A model generated the notes under the pieces. The model saw only the letters and a program-made list of their open reading frames with translations, did no database searches and had not been told where the DNA came from. The position numbers and the translations under genes were made by a program. This document shows positions 62,511-64,000 of a stretch of 64,000 nt of DNA, piece by piece (the first letter of the stretch is position 1; every line of letters starts with the position of its first letter). The DNA is taken from assembly GCF_036370855.1 (NCBI RefSeq), contig NC_088102.1:35625835-35689834 (forward strand), given 5' to 3'. Origin of the DNA: Dromaius novaehollandiae. Lineage: Eukaryota > Chordata > Aves > Casuariiformes > Dromaiidae.

Positions 62511-62920
62511 TGTGAAGGATGGATGTGCCTCCATTTTCTTTCATGAGAACTGGAAGAAAGAGCAAAGGGCTTAAACTGATTTTGTAGAAGATCTGTGGCC
62601 AACATACTGCTGCTGCAGTGCCTTTCTGAAAGAGCACTTGTGTAAAATATTTCCTCCTGGGCAAATTTGGTTATGAATGAAAAACATAAGATCTTGAAAT
62701 AATGAGACAAATAAATAATAAATAATGAGACAAATTCCAAAGCAAACTGTAATAGGTTCTCAAACCTTTTTCTAGTCTCCTCAGGGAAAAAAATCTGTTA
62801 CTTCAAGCTCCTGCTTTCACTTGGGATCACCTGAATCTGTGAGATTCGTTCCTAGTGACCAGTGCATCACTTACATGTAATAAATACATACTTATGCCAT
62901 TCAATTTTGATACATTGTTT
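62511..62920. other. Non-coding interval with a small tandem duplication
   Basis: 'aaataatgagacaaat' occurs at 62697-62712 and again at 62720-62735, separated by 'aaataat'. At about 62751-62770, 'aataggttctcaaacctttt' resembles the terminus of a hAT/Charlie-type DNA transposon, without a partner end that I can find. Two overlapping minus frames (62482-62664, 62501-62740) are short and unremarkable. Confidence 0.5.
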
Positions 62921-62969
62921 CTGGCCTTGCTCCAGCAAAATGCTTAAGCACATGCTTAACTTTTAAGAA
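62921..62969. repeat. Sauropsid palindromic repeat fragment ('aagcacatgcttaa' type)
   Basis: 'ctggccttgctccagcaaaa' followed by 'tgcttaagcacatgcttaac' and 'ttttaag' matches a widespread sauropsid repeat with the layout 'ctccagcaaagcacttaagcacatgcttaactttaagca'. This is one of the clearer members of the palindromic fragments in the window. Confidence 0.6.
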
Positions 62970-64000
62970 AGGTTGTGAACTAGTACAAAATCATGTGACT
63001 ACAGCAATTAAAAGAAATCAGTAAAATATATACATCAAAAGTCAGGGCTCCATCTACTTAGTGTTTCTACAGCGTTCAGGTCGGTACTAAAAAATCCAAG
63101 CTATGCATTTAGGGTTTTTTATGTTAATTTTCCAAAATGTATAATTGCGAAGAAAAAATTTTCTGAACTTTAAAGACTAAAACCAGTGCTGTGTGAATCT
63201 TCAGGCACTCTGAAACAACAGCTGGGTTTTTCTGAATGGGATGCAAGCTCTGTAAGTGAACTATACAAATTTCAAGGTTCATCCCAGGAGAAGTTGCATG
63301 AATTCAGCAGATCAGCTGTTACAGAGTGAGCTGGTGTGTGACATATGTGGGACTTTGGCAGAACCTCATGTGTTAGCCCCTTTCTCTTCCTGCTGTGGTC
63401 TGAATTAATAGCCATTCTGCTTAATTTAACGTACATGCTTCTCTTCTACCTAAGCCTTAGGAAATACTCTGGCTATTTACCCTAAAGCAAGATCTGAATG
63501 GAATTTGTATAACTACATTATTTTGATATGTTCTAGCAGCACTGATTCATTTGTGATTTTTTGGCAAGACTATTATTCAAGAAAAGCCCTTAGTGTAATT
63601 ATAGTTGTACAACATAAATGTTTTTGCCATCATCATAACTTATTTTGCCCTCCAAAGCTATATGAACTGTATCTTCAAAATCATGTTCTCTTGATATAAT
63701 CATGTCTACACAAAGAGGGACTATTGCTTTAGCTTCACCCACATAGATACATCTGGCTTAGAGAACGGCGAAGTTGCTACAATGACCTCTAACAAAATAT
63801 ACCATCATCTCTGTGGAGAATCAAGCTAGTGAAGTAGTTTAAAGGGAAATTTCAATAAAAGTCTGTTACTTAAACCTGAATCACATATTTTCTCAACATG
63901 GTAACAGATCAGTTCCCAATTAGCTATCCTCCTTTACATTGCAGTCTTTAATGCAGTTCATTTCTTAATGAACAGCATAAGTACAGTAGCTCAGTGCCAG
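62970..64000. other. Non-coding interval, unassigned
   Basis: AT-rich DNA to the window edge. The only open frame above 60 codons (63505-63699, plus) has no recognisable motif. No named repeat. Confidence 0.6.

Noticed and set aside
1..64000. tRNA, rRNA, CRISPR arrays, prokaryotic operons, endogenous retroviral genes
   Set aside because: I looked for cloverleaf-like or rRNA text, regular spacer-repeat arrays, tightly packed frames with ribosome-binding sites and retroviral gag/pol motifs, and found none that I could support.

Overview
This window is vertebrate nuclear DNA with no recognisable protein-coding gene. It is AT-rich. Open frames longer than about 100 codons are rare and none encodes a protein I recognise, except a remnant of a retrotransposon reverse-transcriptase polyprotein. 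The repeats point to a sauropsid: a 1.3-kb CR1 LINE copy, two detached CR1 3' ends, four old MIR/CORE-type SINE copies, and many fragments of the palindromic 'gtgtaaat / agtcaatgg' repeats common in crocodilian, turtle and (more decayed) bird genomes. The mix of old SINEs, low GC and the wording of the CR1 3' ends suggests a crocodilian or turtle more than a bird. That is an inference and was not checked against any database.

Layout. 0-2.5 kb: unassigned non-coding DNA. 2.5-3.8 kb: CR1 LINE, minus strand, 5'-truncated. 3.8-8.2 kb: unassigned DNA with a CA microsatellite and two 112-bp near-identical copies 1,104 bp apart. 8.2-18.4 kb: scattered old repeat fragments, an AC microsatellite, and a run of 22 G next to a short TG repeat (16.95 kb). 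18.4-26.8 kb: a stretch with almost no recognisable repeats, the best place to look for conserved non-coding regulatory DNA. 26.8-38 kb: more old repeat fragments, a cruciform-capable TA/TG region (32.9 kb), a MIR (34.7 kb) and a CR1 3' end (35.2 kb). 38-50 kb: unassigned DNA, a T22 tract, MIRs at 45.7 and 49.1 kb, a CR1 3' end at 47.0 kb. 50-64 kb: unassigned DNA, an 18-bp perfect inverted repeat forming a 94-nt hairpin (53.9 kb), TGA and GA microsatellites, a MIR tail (61.6 kb), and a GC-rich block (62.0-62.5 kb, about 55% GC) that I could not classify.

The window therefore looks like a gene desert or the inside of one very large intron. I found no operon, CRISPR array, tRNA, rRNA or promoter that I could defend, and no new multi-gene system. 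The items most worth a second look are the 112-bp duplication, the G22 tract, the 53.9-kb hairpin, the GC-rich block and the repeat-poor interval.
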